Shown one piece after another: positions 18,160-26,648 of a stretch of DNA of 64,000 nucleotides. Positions within the stretch are counted from its first letter, which is position 1, and each line of letters starts with the position of its first letter. The notes beneath the pieces were generated by a model. That model was not told the origin of the DNA and searched no databases. It saw only the letters and a list, made by a program, of their open reading frames with translations. The stretch is from Hoeflea_A sp965228435 (lineage in GTDB: Bacteria; Pseudomonadota; Alphaproteobacteria; Rhizobiales; Rhizobiaceae), in contig OZ245818.1 in NCBI GenBank assembly GCA_965228435.1, positions 4,154,001-4,218,000 of the forward strand. Direction: 5' to 3'. The position numbers and the translations under genes are program-made.

Positions 18160-18944
18160 GAGGCTTCCTGGTACTTGCCGCCGCCGAAATAAGCCTCGAT
18201 CACCCGCTCGTCGCGCCGGACCTCATCCACCGTGCCGATCATCAGGACTTCGCCCTGTGCCATGACGATGACCTGGTCGCACAGCCGGGCGACGAAATCG
18301 AGATCGTGTTCGATCAGGCAGAAGGTGTAGCCGGACTCACGGTTGAGTTGGGTAATCTTGTCGGCGATCTTGCCGAGCAGGGTGCGGTTGACGCCGGCGC
18401 CGATCTCGTCGAGCAGAATGATCGACGGCTCCTGCATCAGCGCCCGGCCAAGTTCCAGCAGCTTCTTCTGGCCGCCCGAAAGGTTGCCGGCGAGCTCATC
18501 GGCCAGTTGGGCGATTTCCAGGAACTCCAGCGTCTGCATGGCCTTGTCGTAGGCATCCTGCTCCTGCGCCAGGCATTGTGCCGGCCGGAACACAGCGTTC
18601 CAGATGTTTTCACCGATCGCATTGTCGGCCGAGACCATGAGGTTCTCGATCACGGTCATGCGGCTGAATTCGTGCGCCAGCTGGAAGGTGCGGCTGAGGC
18701 CCTTGGCCTGGCGGCGGAAGTCGGGCAAGGGCGTGATGTCCTCACCATCGAGGAAGACCGTCCCGGCGGTCGGTGTCAAAAGGCCGGCGATCACGTTGAA
18801 CGCGGTGGTCTTGCCGGCACCATTGGGACCGATCAGACCGGTGATACGGCCCGCCGGGATGTCGAAGCTGCAGTTTCGAACGGCATCGACGCCGCCGAAA
18901 CGCATGGTGACATTGTCGAACTTGATGCGCGGTGTATCCGCCAT
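18156..18944 (-). CDS. livG: branched-chain amino acid type ABC transporter ATPase LivG
   Basis: 262 aa ABC ATPase with Walker A GPNGAGKTT, the LivG insert between Walker A and signature (DFRRQAKGLSRTFQLAHEFS), signature NLSGGQKKLLELGRALM, and Walker B IILLDEIGAGVN. The EHD switch motif is intact (LIEHDLDFV). The gene follows the binding-protein gene by 52 bp, and that gap contains a strong hairpin. Its stop overlaps livF. Confidence 0.94.
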   Translation of the reverse strand: MADTPRIKFDNVTMRFGGVDAVRNCSFDIPAGRITGLIGPNGAGKTTAFNVIAGLLTPTAGTVFLDGEDITPLPDFRRQAKGLSRTFQLAHEFSRMTVIENLMVSADNAIGENIWNAVFRPAQCLAQEQDAYDKAMQTLEFLEIAQLADELAGNLSGGQKKLLELGRALMQEPSIILLDEIGAGVNRTLLGKIADKITQLNRESGYTFCLIEHDLDFVARLCDQVIVMAQGEVLMIGTVDEVRRDERVIEAYFGGGKYQEAS

Positions 18945-18954
18945 GGGTCGGCTT

Positions 18955-18984
18955 GCGCCCGCGCCACCGAAGCGGCGCGGGCGC
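18955..18984 (-). promoter_or_regulatory. intercistronic GC-rich hairpin between the binding-protein gene and livG
   Basis: A perfect 11-bp inverted repeat, GCGCCCGCGCC at 18955-18965 and its complement at 18974-18984, separated by 8 bases. It fills the 52-bp gap just after the binding-protein stop codon, with no T-run. The likely role is to stabilise the upstream mRNA segment or partly terminate transcription, so the binding protein is made in excess over the membrane complex. A similar arrangement follows the peptide binding-protein gene at 37.4 kb. Confidence 0.7.
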
Positions 18985-18996
18985 TACAGGGTCCGA

Positions 18997-20199
18997 CTAT
19001 TCGAAAATGGCGATCTGCTTGTAGCTGTCACCATCGACGACGAACTTGCCGATAAAGCCTGCAACGTCGCCGTTCTTGTCGAATTCGTGGCTGCCGGAGG
19101 CACCCTCGTAGTTGATGTCCTTGCCGTCCTTGAGGAGCTGGACGGCCTTGGCCCATTCACCCGGTCCGACAACTTCGCCTGGAGCGCTGGAGACTTCACG
19201 CAACGCTGTTTTGACTGCCGCACGATCGGTCGTTCCGGCCTTTTCGATGGCCAGGGCGATCAGCATGGTGGCGTCGTACGTCTGGTCGACGAACGGCTTG
19301 TCGGAACCTTCGCCATAGGTCTCGTCGAAACGCTTGTGCAGTTCGTCAGCGGCCGGGTTCTCGCCAGGCGAGGTCGGCGACGAGAAGAAGGAGGTCGCCA
19401 GCGCGTCCGCGCCAACCTGCTCGATCAGCAGATCGTCGCGCAGGCCGTCGGTTCCGATGAAGCGGTCGAAGAAACCGTTTTCAAGCGACTGTTTGACGAT
19501 CTTGGCGCCGCTGCCGCCGGCATAGGCGATCACCACGAGCGCATCGGCGCCGGTTCCGGCAAGCGTTGCCAGCTCACCGCGATAGGAGTTTTTCTTGTCT
19601 TCATGCTTTTCGAAGGCGGTGATGTTGCCGCCCTTGGCTTCGTAAGCACTCTTGAAGGTGTTGGCGATGCCGACGCCGTAGTCGTTGTTCACGTAGGCAA
19701 CCGCAACCTTGTTGATGCCCTCGTCCAGCACGATATTGGCGAGGACCTCACCCTGGTAGTTGTCGCTCGGCACGATGCGGTACACGTAGTCGTCGTCTTC
19801 CAGATCTGTCATGGCCGGTGACGTCGAGGTCGGCGAAACCTGCAAAACCTTGTTTGGAATGGTGACCGCGTTCGCGGAAGCAATGGTAGCGCCTGACGAC
19901 AGCGCACCCATGATGGCCGCGACATTCTCCAGGTTGACCAGTTTGGATGCCGCATCGACGGACGGCTGCGCCGCGGCCTGACCGTCGGCCACAACGAGGA
20001 CAAACTTGTTACCACCGAGGATGCCGCCGCCGGCATTGACGTCGGCTTCGGCCAGTTTGGCGGCGTTGAGGATCGGCGGAATGAAGTTGGCGAGCGGTCC
20101 GGTGATGCCCATCAGGGCGCCAACCTTGACGTCATCCGCCAGCGCCGGGCCTGCGGCCATCAGCGCGGCCACGGCCGCTGCAAGGATTGATTTTTTCAT
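18997..20199 (-). CDS. Liv-type ABC transporter periplasmic substrate-binding protein
   Basis: 400 aa periplasmic binding protein (Peripla_BP_6, LivJ/LivK fold). The signal peptide is clear: MKKSILAAAVAALMAAGPALA. Lobe 1 begins DVKVGALMGITGPLA and contains GALSSGATIASANAV and the QVSPTSTSPAMTD ligand-pocket strand. The hinge and second lobe follow (YVNNDYGVGIANTF, VVIAYAGGSGAKIV). First gene of the liv operon. The leader upstream contains an inverted repeat (20334-20381) and operator-like palindromes shared with the divergent XRE-cupin gene. Confidence 0.94.
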   Translation of the reverse strand: MKKSILAAAVAALMAAGPALADDVKVGALMGITGPLANFIPPILNAAKLAEADVNAGGGILGGNKFVLVVADGQAAAQPSVDAASKLVNLENVAAIMGALSSGATIASANAVTIPNKVLQVSPTSTSPAMTDLEDDDYVYRIVPSDNYQGEVLANIVLDEGINKVAVAYVNNDYGVGIANTFKSAYEAKGGNITAFEKHEDKKNSYRGELATLAGTGADALVVIAYAGGSGAKIVKQSLENGFFDRFIGTDGLRDDLLIEQVGADALATSFFSSPTSPGENPAADELHKRFDETYGEGSDKPFVDQTYDATMLIALAIEKAGTTDRAAVKTALREVSSAPGEVVGPGEWAKAVQLLKDGKDINYEGASGSHEFDKNGDVAGFIGKFVVDGDSYKQIAIFE

Positions 20200-20474
20200 G
20201 TGTCTTTTCCCTCCGTTGCCCGGCTTTGCGCCGGCTCGTTTTGAATGGCTGCGACGAATGCCGCATTCGCCATCGGTTCATGCCGATCGTTCGGCGTGCT
20301 TCGGATCATGTCCAGGTTGTGATTGAAGAATATTCTGCCGGTGCTGTACAGACCCCCGTGGGTTTGCCGTGAGCCGGCAGACAATGCGCGCACGGTTCGA
20401 GGTGGTGCTCAACGCCATTGACTGCGCCCCGATCCTGCTCGATCCCATGCATGCTCTCCCTCAGATGGGAAAAG

Positions 20475-20488
20475 TTTCATATTTGAAA
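20475..20488. promoter_or_regulatory. operator-like palindrome, liv side
   Basis: TTTCATATTTGAAA, a 5-4-5 perfect palindrome about 275 bp upstream of the liv binding-protein start. It matches the second site at 20658 at 12 of 14 positions. It is probably a binding site of the divergently encoded XRE-cupin regulator. Confidence 0.6.
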
Positions 20489-20657
20489 TATCCTGTCAAC
20501 TCGCTTGGGGTAATGCACCGTAGGCAAGCGGACCTGGCGCCCTGATCTGGGATCAGAGATTGGTTTACCGGTTTTCTTTCAGCAAGTTGGATGGCAAGTG
20601 CGACCACCGGGCGCGAACATCGGTAATGAATTGAAAGACGATCTGATTGCAAAAAAA

Positions 20658-20671
20658 TTTCATATATGCAA
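20658..20671. promoter_or_regulatory. operator-like palindrome, regulator side
   Basis: TTTCATATATGCAA, an imperfect palindrome about 85 bp upstream of the XRE-cupin start and directly after a run of seven A. It is near-identical to the site at 20475, which suggests autoregulation together with control of the liv operon. Confidence 0.58.
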
Positions 20672-20755
20672 TGTGAGCGGTTAACATTTGTCCGAAACGC
20701 GCAGCGCTGATCCAGCCGGCAGAGTGTTGCGGGGAGATTGCGTCGGATCGTAGCG

Positions 20756-21370
20756 ATGAGCGAAAAGCAAAAACCGGTTCCCGAGTTCAAGGAGCTTGAG
20801 GTCGGCGCCAAGCTGAAGGCGTTTCGGCGCGACAAGTCTCTGTCGCTTGCCGATCTGGCCAAGCAAACAGGGGTTTCGGAAGCGACGCTGTCTCGCGTGG
20901 AAAACGATCAAACGCCCGTTAGCGCGCATAATCTCTACAATCTCAGCAAGGCGCTGGGTGTCGATATCACGGCCTTTTTCGAGGATTCTGCCAGTCCGAT
21001 CCGCAACGGCGTACGGTCGATTTCGCGCGGATCAGGCGGGCAGCAGGTCGAGACGGCGCGCTATCTCTCCGAAGTTCTGTGCACCGAGCTGGCGAATAAG
21101 AAGATGCACCCGGCTCTCAACACCGTCGACAAGCGTTCCGTGGCCGAGGTCGGCGGGCTTGCCAGCCATCCGGGCGAGGAGTTTCTCTACGTGCTGTCCG
21201 GCAAGTTGGTGCTGCACTCGGAGTTCTACGCGCCGCTGCTGCTCGAAGCAGGCGACAGCATCTATTTCGATGGAATGATGGCCCACGCCTATATCGCCAC
21301 CGGTGACGGGCCGGCGCGCATCCTTGTCGTCAACACATTGGATGCCAAACCGGTCCCGACCGGCCGATAA
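20756..21370 (+). CDS. XRE-family transcriptional regulator with C-terminal cupin sensor
   Basis: 204 aa from ATG 20756. The N-terminal helix-turn-helix (about residues 20-75) reads LKAFRRDKSLSLADLAKQTG, VSEATLSRVENDQ and LYNLSKALGVDITAFF. A cupin domain fills the C-terminal half (HPGEEFLYVLSGKLVLHSEFYAPLLLEAGDSIYFDG, then MAHAYIATGDGPARILVV). Such proteins usually sense a small metabolite in the cupin and repress a neighbouring catabolic operon. It is divergent from the liv operon and 50 bp upstream of the bicupin gene, so the three form a probable regulon. The start is not strongly decided: GGGGAG lies about 19 bases upstream. Confidence 0.9.
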   Translation: MSEKQKPVPEFKELEVGAKLKAFRRDKSLSLADLAKQTGVSEATLSRVENDQTPVSAHNLYNLSKALGVDITAFFEDSASPIRNGVRSISRGSGGQQVETARYLSEVLCTELANKKMHPALNTVDKRSVAEVGGLASHPGEEFLYVLSGKLVLHSEFYAPLLLEAGDSIYFDGMMAHAYIATGDGPARILVVNTLDAKPVPTGR

Positions 21371-21420
21371 ACGATGAGAACCAATCACGCTGCGACACCG
21401 CGCGAAAGGAGGCACCGCAC

Positions 21421-22542
21421 ATGACTGCCCAGACCGAAACCAGACCGGATACGATCACGGGGGCGGAAATCCGTCTGCCGACGAGCGACTTCGGCAAGGA
21501 CCTTCCGTTCTTCCTGAAGACACTCGGCTTCCGGCTCGACAAGATCTTTCCGGCCGATGACCCTTCTGTCGCGGTGATCTCAGGACACGGCGTCACCATC
21601 CGTCTGGAACGTGATGCCGAGGCCGCCGGAGGGACAGTACGTCTGCTTTGCAACGATCCTGAGCAGTTCGCGGGCGGCGCGTCGGAAATGACCAGTCCGG
21701 GTGGCACCCGAATTGAAGTCGTGGACGCCAATCCGCCGCTGCTTCAGCCGGAGACACAGCACTCGTTTCTGGTGCGTCGGCTCAAGGACAGCGACAGCTG
21801 GGTGATCGGGCGCGCCGGCATGCGCTACCGTGATCTCATTCCCGATCGCCTGGGCGGATCGATCATTGCGTCGCATATCCGCATTCCCGATGGCGGACCG
21901 GTGCCCGACATGGTGCATTACCACACGGTCGGCTTCCAGCTGATTTTCTGTTACCGCGGTTGGGTCGACGTGGTCTATGAGGACCAGGGACCGCAGATCA
22001 GACTGACCGCTGGCGACTGTGTGATCCAGCCGCCGGAGATCCGCCACCGGGTGCTGCACGCATCCGACAATGTCGAGGTGATCGAAATCGGCGTACCGGC
22101 TGAGCACGTCACCACTATCGACCATGACATGATGCTGCCCAATGATCAGGTCGATCCGAACCGGGAATGGCAGGGAACGCGATTCGTCTTCGACAAGGTG
22201 GCTGAGGCCGTGTGGAAACCATGGCGCATTCCGGGCTTTGAAGCCCGCGATACCGGAATCGGCGAAGCGACAAAGGGCGTTGCCGGCGTACAGGTGGCCC
22301 GTCCGTTGGCAGGCGAGACGCCACCCCGCACCGGGCACAACACGGACATTCTGTTCACCTTCGTCATGGAAGGTTCGATGACGCTGGAAGTCGATGGCGA
22401 GGAGCCTTACGACATTGTGGCCGGAGATGCCTTCGTTCTGCCGCCCTACCTCAAGGCCGCCTATCGCAACTGCTCGACAGATTGCGAGTTGCTTGAAGTG
22501 ACATTGCCTTCGGAGTTTGAAACCGAGATCGCTTCCGACTGA
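21421..22542 (+). CDS. cupin-domain protein: VOC-like N-terminus plus two cupins
   Basis: 373 aa. Residues about 12-110 resemble a single vicinal-oxygen-chelate half (GAEIRLPTSDFGKDLPFFLK, GFRLDKIF). Two cupin barrels follow: one at about 140-225 (VPDMVHYHTVGFQLIFCYRGWVD, PPEIRHRV) and one at about 290-370 (GHNTDILFTFVMEGSMTLEV, GDAFVLPPYLKA). The first cupin keeps metal-type His residues (HYH and RHRV); the second has fewer. It could be a metal-dependent dioxygenase or isomerase acting on the imported ligand. The AAGGAGG-type ribosome site at about 21406-21412 fixes the start. Likely co-transcribed with the XRE-cupin gene. Confidence 0.8.
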   Translation: MTAQTETRPDTITGAEIRLPTSDFGKDLPFFLKTLGFRLDKIFPADDPSVAVISGHGVTIRLERDAEAAGGTVRLLCNDPEQFAGGASEMTSPGGTRIEVVDANPPLLQPETQHSFLVRRLKDSDSWVIGRAGMRYRDLIPDRLGGSIIASHIRIPDGGPVPDMVHYHTVGFQLIFCYRGWVDVVYEDQGPQIRLTAGDCVIQPPEIRHRVLHASDNVEVIEIGVPAEHVTTIDHDMMLPNDQVDPNREWQGTRFVFDKVAEAVWKPWRIPGFEARDTGIGEATKGVAGVQVARPLAGETPPRTGHNTDILFTFVMEGSMTLEVDGEEPYDIVAGDAFVLPPYLKAAYRNCSTDCELLEVTLPSEFETEIASD

Positions 22543-22650
22543 AGGCTTCTGCCGGCCGGGATTCGCCTGCAACGGTTGAAGTGGAACTGCCGTGGTTGCT
22601 AGGATGCAACCAAGCGTGGGTTTTCGCTGGACCGTAGGGCGAGGTCGGAA

Positions 22651-25056
22651 GTGAAGGTTATCCATACCAGCAAGCGGCCGGAAAAACCGAAAAGACCGGA
22701 ACGGATTCCACCGCTGGCCGACGAACAATGGCAGCTTGATCCGCTTGTTCCAGCGACAACGGAGCCGAGAAAACGGTTCATCGAGGAACAAAGCGCTGAA
22801 TTGCCTGTTTGGCTTGAGTGGGTGCGTTATCTCGGATCCCTTTTGTCGCCGGCTTGGTTCATTGCCTTATTGACGGTGTTGATCTGGATTCTGCTTGGCG
22901 ACCCCCAGACGATCGAAGCACTCCAGTCCATTCAACGGGACGCAGAACTCAAATCCGGTTCGCTGTGGGCTGTGGGCGTCTATGCCTTTACGGCTGGCTA
23001 TTTTGCCATGGCGGTGATGTCGGTCGCCTACCCCGGAAACAGACCGCCGGAGGCGGTTGCTTTCGACGGCGAAGAAGCCCGCACCGCAGGTCGGTGGTGG
23101 ATCATCGCAATCGTTGTCATCATCACCGCTGCTGTTCCAGTCAGGTTGATCTGGATCGGATACGGCAACGAAATGACCTCGCTGGCCAATGACGGCTGGA
23201 TCGTGCTTGCCTTGATTGTCTTGGTGATCGTGCTGGCGAAACTACCGGTAGAGTTGTTCGAAGACACCGTCTATCTGGGCCATGGAACCCAAACGGATCG
23301 GTCACTGATGGATCGTTCGAAACCCGCGGTCGATATTGCGCGTGGCTTTGTTCCCAGTCTGAAAGAATATTATCTGACCATCCGTTTGCTCTTGTCGCCG
23401 TTTGATGCTCGGACGACCGGAGCACGCAATCCGCGCATGCGAAAGACGATATTTGGGTTCGCGGTTGTCATTTTTTTGGGCAGCTTGCTGATGCTGGCGG
23501 ACTTTGTCGCAAACCCGGTTGCCAGCCCACAGAACGTTGGCATGCTGGCCGTCGCGCTCTGGGCGGCGGCGAGTTGGATCGCCTTTTCAAGCATATTCAT
23601 GGTCTACCTGCCACTGCGCTTTGGCCTGCCTTCGATCCTTGCCTTTGTGGCAGTTGGCGGGATGGCGTTCATCTTCAGTTATTGGAACAACAACCACACG
23701 CCTTGTCTGGATTGTGCCAAATTGACAAACGAGCGGCCGACCTTCGAGACTTTCGCCAAAGGCTGGATTGAGAGCCGGGCAGATCTGTTCGCCGCCTCCA
23801 GGCAGGCAGGGGGAAGGACGCCGGTTTATGTGGTCGCGGCTGCAGGTGGCGGCATTCGGGCCGGCTATTGGACGGCGGCGGCACTGTCGGCTTTCGAGAA
23901 ACAGGTCCCAGGTTTTTCCTGTCACGTGCTGGCCATCAGCGGCGTGTCTGGGGGCAGTCTCGGCGCGGCGGCGTTTGCAGCGGCGCTGGCTGACCACGAA
24001 GACTACAAATGCGCGCCCACAGCGGCTGAAACGGAAGTGGCGCCTTTTGACCCGACGGACACGACACGCACCATGCTGTCGAAAGACTACCTATCTCCGC
24101 TCCTGGCCGGCATGCTCTTTGCCGACGGGGTGCAACGGCTCAATCCGTTGCCCTTTGATGACTACAAGCTGCCGGATCGCGCTCGGGCACAGGAGCGGGC
24201 CTGGGAAGCCGGCTGGCGCGACGCGGCGAAGAGCGATCGTTTCGCCGACGGTTTCATGGCGTTGTGGTCCAGCGAAAAGCCGGGAGCGGGGGTCGTGCCA
24301 CCACTCTTTCTCAACGGCACGATCGTGGAGACCGGTCATCCGATCACCGTGGCCCCCTTCGGCATAGCGCAGGACCAAGCCTTTTCCGACACTTACGATC
24401 TGCTGAAGGAATGGCCGATGGATCTGCCGCTGAGCACCGCCGTGGACATGAGCACGCGCTTTCCCTATGTCAGTCCAGCGGCGACGATCGAGCTGGAAAC
24501 CAGGCAGTTCCGGGTGGTCGACGGCGGTTACTTCGAGAATTCCGGTGCCCATGTGGCCCACCAGATCGCCCGCGCCTTCCTCGGCGCGATCGGCGAGGAG
24601 GAAGCGGAGAAGATCCAGATTGTCCCGATTCTGATCATCAACGATCTTGGACGCAACGCAGATGGCAAACTGACCCCGGAAGATCTGTTGCAGCGACCGC
24701 CACTTGGCGCGCCGGAACGTGAAAGCTGGGCTGCCGCGGAGCTCACGTCACCGGTGGTCGCAGCCTTGAGTACCCGTTCGGCTCGAGGGCTCAACGCAGA
24801 ACAGGAGCTGGTTCGTCGTTTCGAGCCGGACTGCACCATTGTCGCGGCGGCAACCGGTGGGGATGTAGCGCTCGGGTGGCTGTTGTCGAAGGACAGCACC
24901 GATCTTTTGGACAATGCCGCGGCCGATTTGTTCGATGATGACGGCAACAACGTCACTGCGTTGCTGCGACCTTCTTCAGGCGGCACTGGTGTCGGCTCTG
25001 TACACCACTGCGAAGGGCCGGTTCCCTTTTTGGAATCCAAAGACGGCCAGGAGTGA
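22651..25056 (+). CDS. membrane-anchored patatin-like phospholipase
   Basis: 801 aa from a GTG at 22651 preceded by a GAGG site. The N-terminal half (about residues 60-350) is a membrane domain with six or so helices, e.g. SPAWFIALLTVLIWILL, and a cytoplasmic-type basic start. The patatin domain begins near 391: oxyanion loop GGGIR (about 398-402), nucleophile elbow G-V-S433-G-G, and catalytic DGG with Asp624. These give the Ser/Asp dyad of a lipid acyl hydrolase. No CD-NTase or other defence gene is adjacent. The role is probably membrane-lipid turnover. It is followed on the same strand by OsmC and methyltransferase genes. Confidence 0.87.
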   Translation: MKVIHTSKRPEKPKRPERIPPLADEQWQLDPLVPATTEPRKRFIEEQSAELPVWLEWVRYLGSLLSPAWFIALLTVLIWILLGDPQTIEALQSIQRDAELKSGSLWAVGVYAFTAGYFAMAVMSVAYPGNRPPEAVAFDGEEARTAGRWWIIAIVVIITAAVPVRLIWIGYGNEMTSLANDGWIVLALIVLVIVLAKLPVELFEDTVYLGHGTQTDRSLMDRSKPAVDIARGFVPSLKEYYLTIRLLLSPFDARTTGARNPRMRKTIFGFAVVIFLGSLLMLADFVANPVASPQNVGMLAVALWAAASWIAFSSIFMVYLPLRFGLPSILAFVAVGGMAFIFSYWNNNHTPCLDCAKLTNERPTFETFAKGWIESRADLFAASRQAGGRTPVYVVAAAGGGIRAGYWTAAALSAFEKQVPGFSCHVLAISGVSGGSLGAAAFAAALADHEDYKCAPTAAETEVAPFDPTDTTRTMLSKDYLSPLLAGMLFADGVQRLNPLPFDDYKLPDRARAQERAWEAGWRDAAKSDRFADGFMALWSSEKPGAGVVPPLFLNGTIVETGHPITVAPFGIAQDQAFSDTYDLLKEWPMDLPLSTAVDMSTRFPYVSPAATIELETRQFRVVDGGYFENSGAHVAHQIARAFLGAIGEEEAEKIQIVPILIINDLGRNADGKLTPEDLLQRPPLGAPERESWAAAELTSPVVAALSTRSARGLNAEQELVRRFEPDCTIVAAATGGDVALGWLLSKDSTDLLDNAAADLFDDDGNNVTALLRPSSGGTGVGSVHHCEGPVPFLESKDGQE

Positions 25057-25124
25057 TGGCTCTCAGGAGGTCGGCTGAGACAGGCCACACAGACCACACG
25101 TTCAGGACAGCAATGGAGTGACCA

Positions 25125-25634
25125 ATGGGCGGAAACGACAAGACGAGGGCAGCACTGAAGCGTGTCATGGACGTTTTCCAAGCACGCCCGAACAAGGCGC
25201 TGAGCACAAACCATGCAAGCGCGGTGGTCGCGGAAGGCCTCCAATGCGAATTCACCCAGGGTGATCAAAGTGCGGTCATGGATATGCCTGCCATTATGGG
25301 CGGCGGCGATGCGGGGCCAACGCCTGGCTTTTTTGCACGCGCGGGAATCGCCGGCTGCGTCTCCATCGGCATCAAGCAGGCAGCTATCCTTGCGGGCTTG
25401 GATTTCGACACGGTTCGCGTGGATATCGAAACGGATTTTGACGATGGCGCCATGTTCGGTCTGGGGACCGCAAGTGCGGCGCCGCTGGAAACAAGGCTAA
25501 CTGTTCATATAGAGACCTCGGTCCCCGAACCGGAGGTTTCGGCGCTTGTCGAAAGGGCACTCGAACGGGATCCATGGTTTCTGGCGCTGCGGGACGCGCA
25601 GGTCACGACCGTTTGCACCGAGGTCGGGAGCTGA
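25125..25634 (+). CDS. OsmC-family protein
   Basis: 169 aa. The pattern fits the OsmC/Ohr fold: an N-terminal strand-rich part (NHASAVVAEGLQCEF), GPTPGFFARAGIAGCVSIGIKQAAILAG with the first conserved Cys at the start of the central helix, a beta segment VRVDIETDFDD, and a C-terminal helix VSALVERALERDP. The usual second redox Cys is not at its normal place; the only late Cys is near the C-terminus (TTVCTE). Peroxidase activity is therefore doubtful. Cytoplasmic. The ATG at 25125 follows a GGAG sequence. The methyltransferase starts 3 bp after its stop. Confidence 0.82.
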   Translation: MGGNDKTRAALKRVMDVFQARPNKALSTNHASAVVAEGLQCEFTQGDQSAVMDMPAIMGGGDAGPTPGFFARAGIAGCVSIGIKQAAILAGLDFDTVRVDIETDFDDGAMFGLGTASAAPLETRLTVHIETSVPEPEVSALVERALERDPWFLALRDAQVTTVCTEVGS

Positions 25635-25637
25635 AGC

Positions 25638-26456
25638 ATGGACGCAAGACTTCAACTGCGGGTTCAACGCTACGGTTGGGACGCGGCAGCGCCAGTCTAC
25701 GACGATGGCTGGCGTGACAATCTTGCGCCGGCGCAACAGGCCGTGCTGCAAGCCTGCGACCTGCAGCCCGGTCACGATGTGATCGAGACCGCCGCCGGCT
25801 CGGGCCTTGCAACCTTTGCTGCCGCTGCAGCCGTCCTGCCCGGCGGGCACATACTTGCTACCGACTTGTCCAGTGAAATGGTGGCACTGGGCTCTGCCGG
25901 CGCCACCAGATACGGGCTGAACCATGTTACCTTCCGGCAGATGAATTCCGAGGCTTTGGATTGTCCGGACGGTGAATTCGATCGGGCTCTGTGTTCGCTC
26001 GGGCTGATGTACATGCCTGACCCGCGGGCCGCGTTGGCCGAAATGAAACGGGTGCTGAAACCCGGCGGGCGGGTGAGCGTTGCGGTGTGGGGCGAGCGTC
26101 GAAATTGCGGCTGGGCAGATATCTTTCCGATCGTCGATTCGCGAGTCAAATCGGAGGTCTGCCCGTTGTTTTTTGGACTGGGCGCGCCCGGTGCCCTGGC
26201 GATGGACATGCGGTCAGCTGGATTCAAGGAAATCGATGAACAGCGTATCCAATCACCGCTGATCTACGAAAGTGAACAGCAACTGCTGCAGGCAATGATT
26301 GATGGCGGGGCAGTCGCAATGGCCGCCAAGCGCTTTGACGAGGCGACCCGCCAGGAGGTCGACCGCGAATATGTCGCATCGGTGGCGGAGTTCCGAACAG
26401 GCGACCGCTTCGAGATTCCGGGCGAATTCGTCATCGCGACCGGTATTGCTCCCTGA
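25638..26456 (+). CDS. class I SAM-dependent methyltransferase (UbiE/COQ5-like)
   Basis: 272 aa with a Rossmann-type Methyltransf_11 domain. Motif I is VIETAAGSGLATFAAAAA, motif II is ILATDLSSEMV, and the post-II region is FRQMNSEALDCPDGEFDRALCSLGLMYMPDP. KRVLKPGGRVSVAVWGE is typical of UbiE-like enzymes. The acceptor is unknown. It starts 3 bp after the OsmC stop, with GGGAG nearby, so the two are co-translated. Confidence 0.9.
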   Translation: MDARLQLRVQRYGWDAAAPVYDDGWRDNLAPAQQAVLQACDLQPGHDVIETAAGSGLATFAAAAAVLPGGHILATDLSSEMVALGSAGATRYGLNHVTFRQMNSEALDCPDGEFDRALCSLGLMYMPDPRAALAEMKRVLKPGGRVSVAVWGERRNCGWADIFPIVDSRVKSEVCPLFFGLGAPGALAMDMRSAGFKEIDEQRIQSPLIYESEQQLLQAMIDGGAVAMAAKRFDEATRQEVDREYVASVAEFRTGDRFEIPGEFVIATGIAP

Positions 26457-26648
26457 GCCTCCGCCCGGACGATTTAGGCTTGATCCTGGTAGTCGAGCGC
26501 AGCGCATTGTTGTCCGGCTGACCCACGCGCACAGATCAACGGTCCACCGCTTGTCTCAATCGCTCCTGTTTATGTCTCATTGGTCACGAACCACAATTCA
26601 ATTCTCGTAGGCAGCAGTTAGTGTCCCTCTGGTTGAAGAGGGGACATC

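Larger units (their letters stand above)
20200..20755. other. divergent control region between the liv operon and the XRE-cupin regulator
   Basis: 556 bp with no supported gene. It contains the two near-identical palindromes at 20475-20488 and 20658-20671, and an inverted repeat TCTGCCGG/CCGGCAGA (20334-20341 with 20374-20381) that encloses a small ACCC/GGGT stem and would lie in the liv leader RNA. A short 54-codon frame on the plus strand (about 20385-20549) has no recognisable product. Confidence 0.6.

Noticed and set aside
20385..20549. 54-codon plus-strand frame in the liv/XRE divergent region
   Set aside because: No ribosome site and no recognisable product; it overlaps the first operator palindrome.
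22593..22612. TGGTTGC/GCAACCA hairpin as a terminator after the bicupin gene
   Set aside because: The stem is only 7 bp and no T-run follows; it could be chance.
22651..25056. Patatin gene as a CBASS-type anti-phage effector
   Set aside because: No CD-NTase, Cap2/Cap3 or other defence gene is adjacent; neighbours are OsmC and a methyltransferase.
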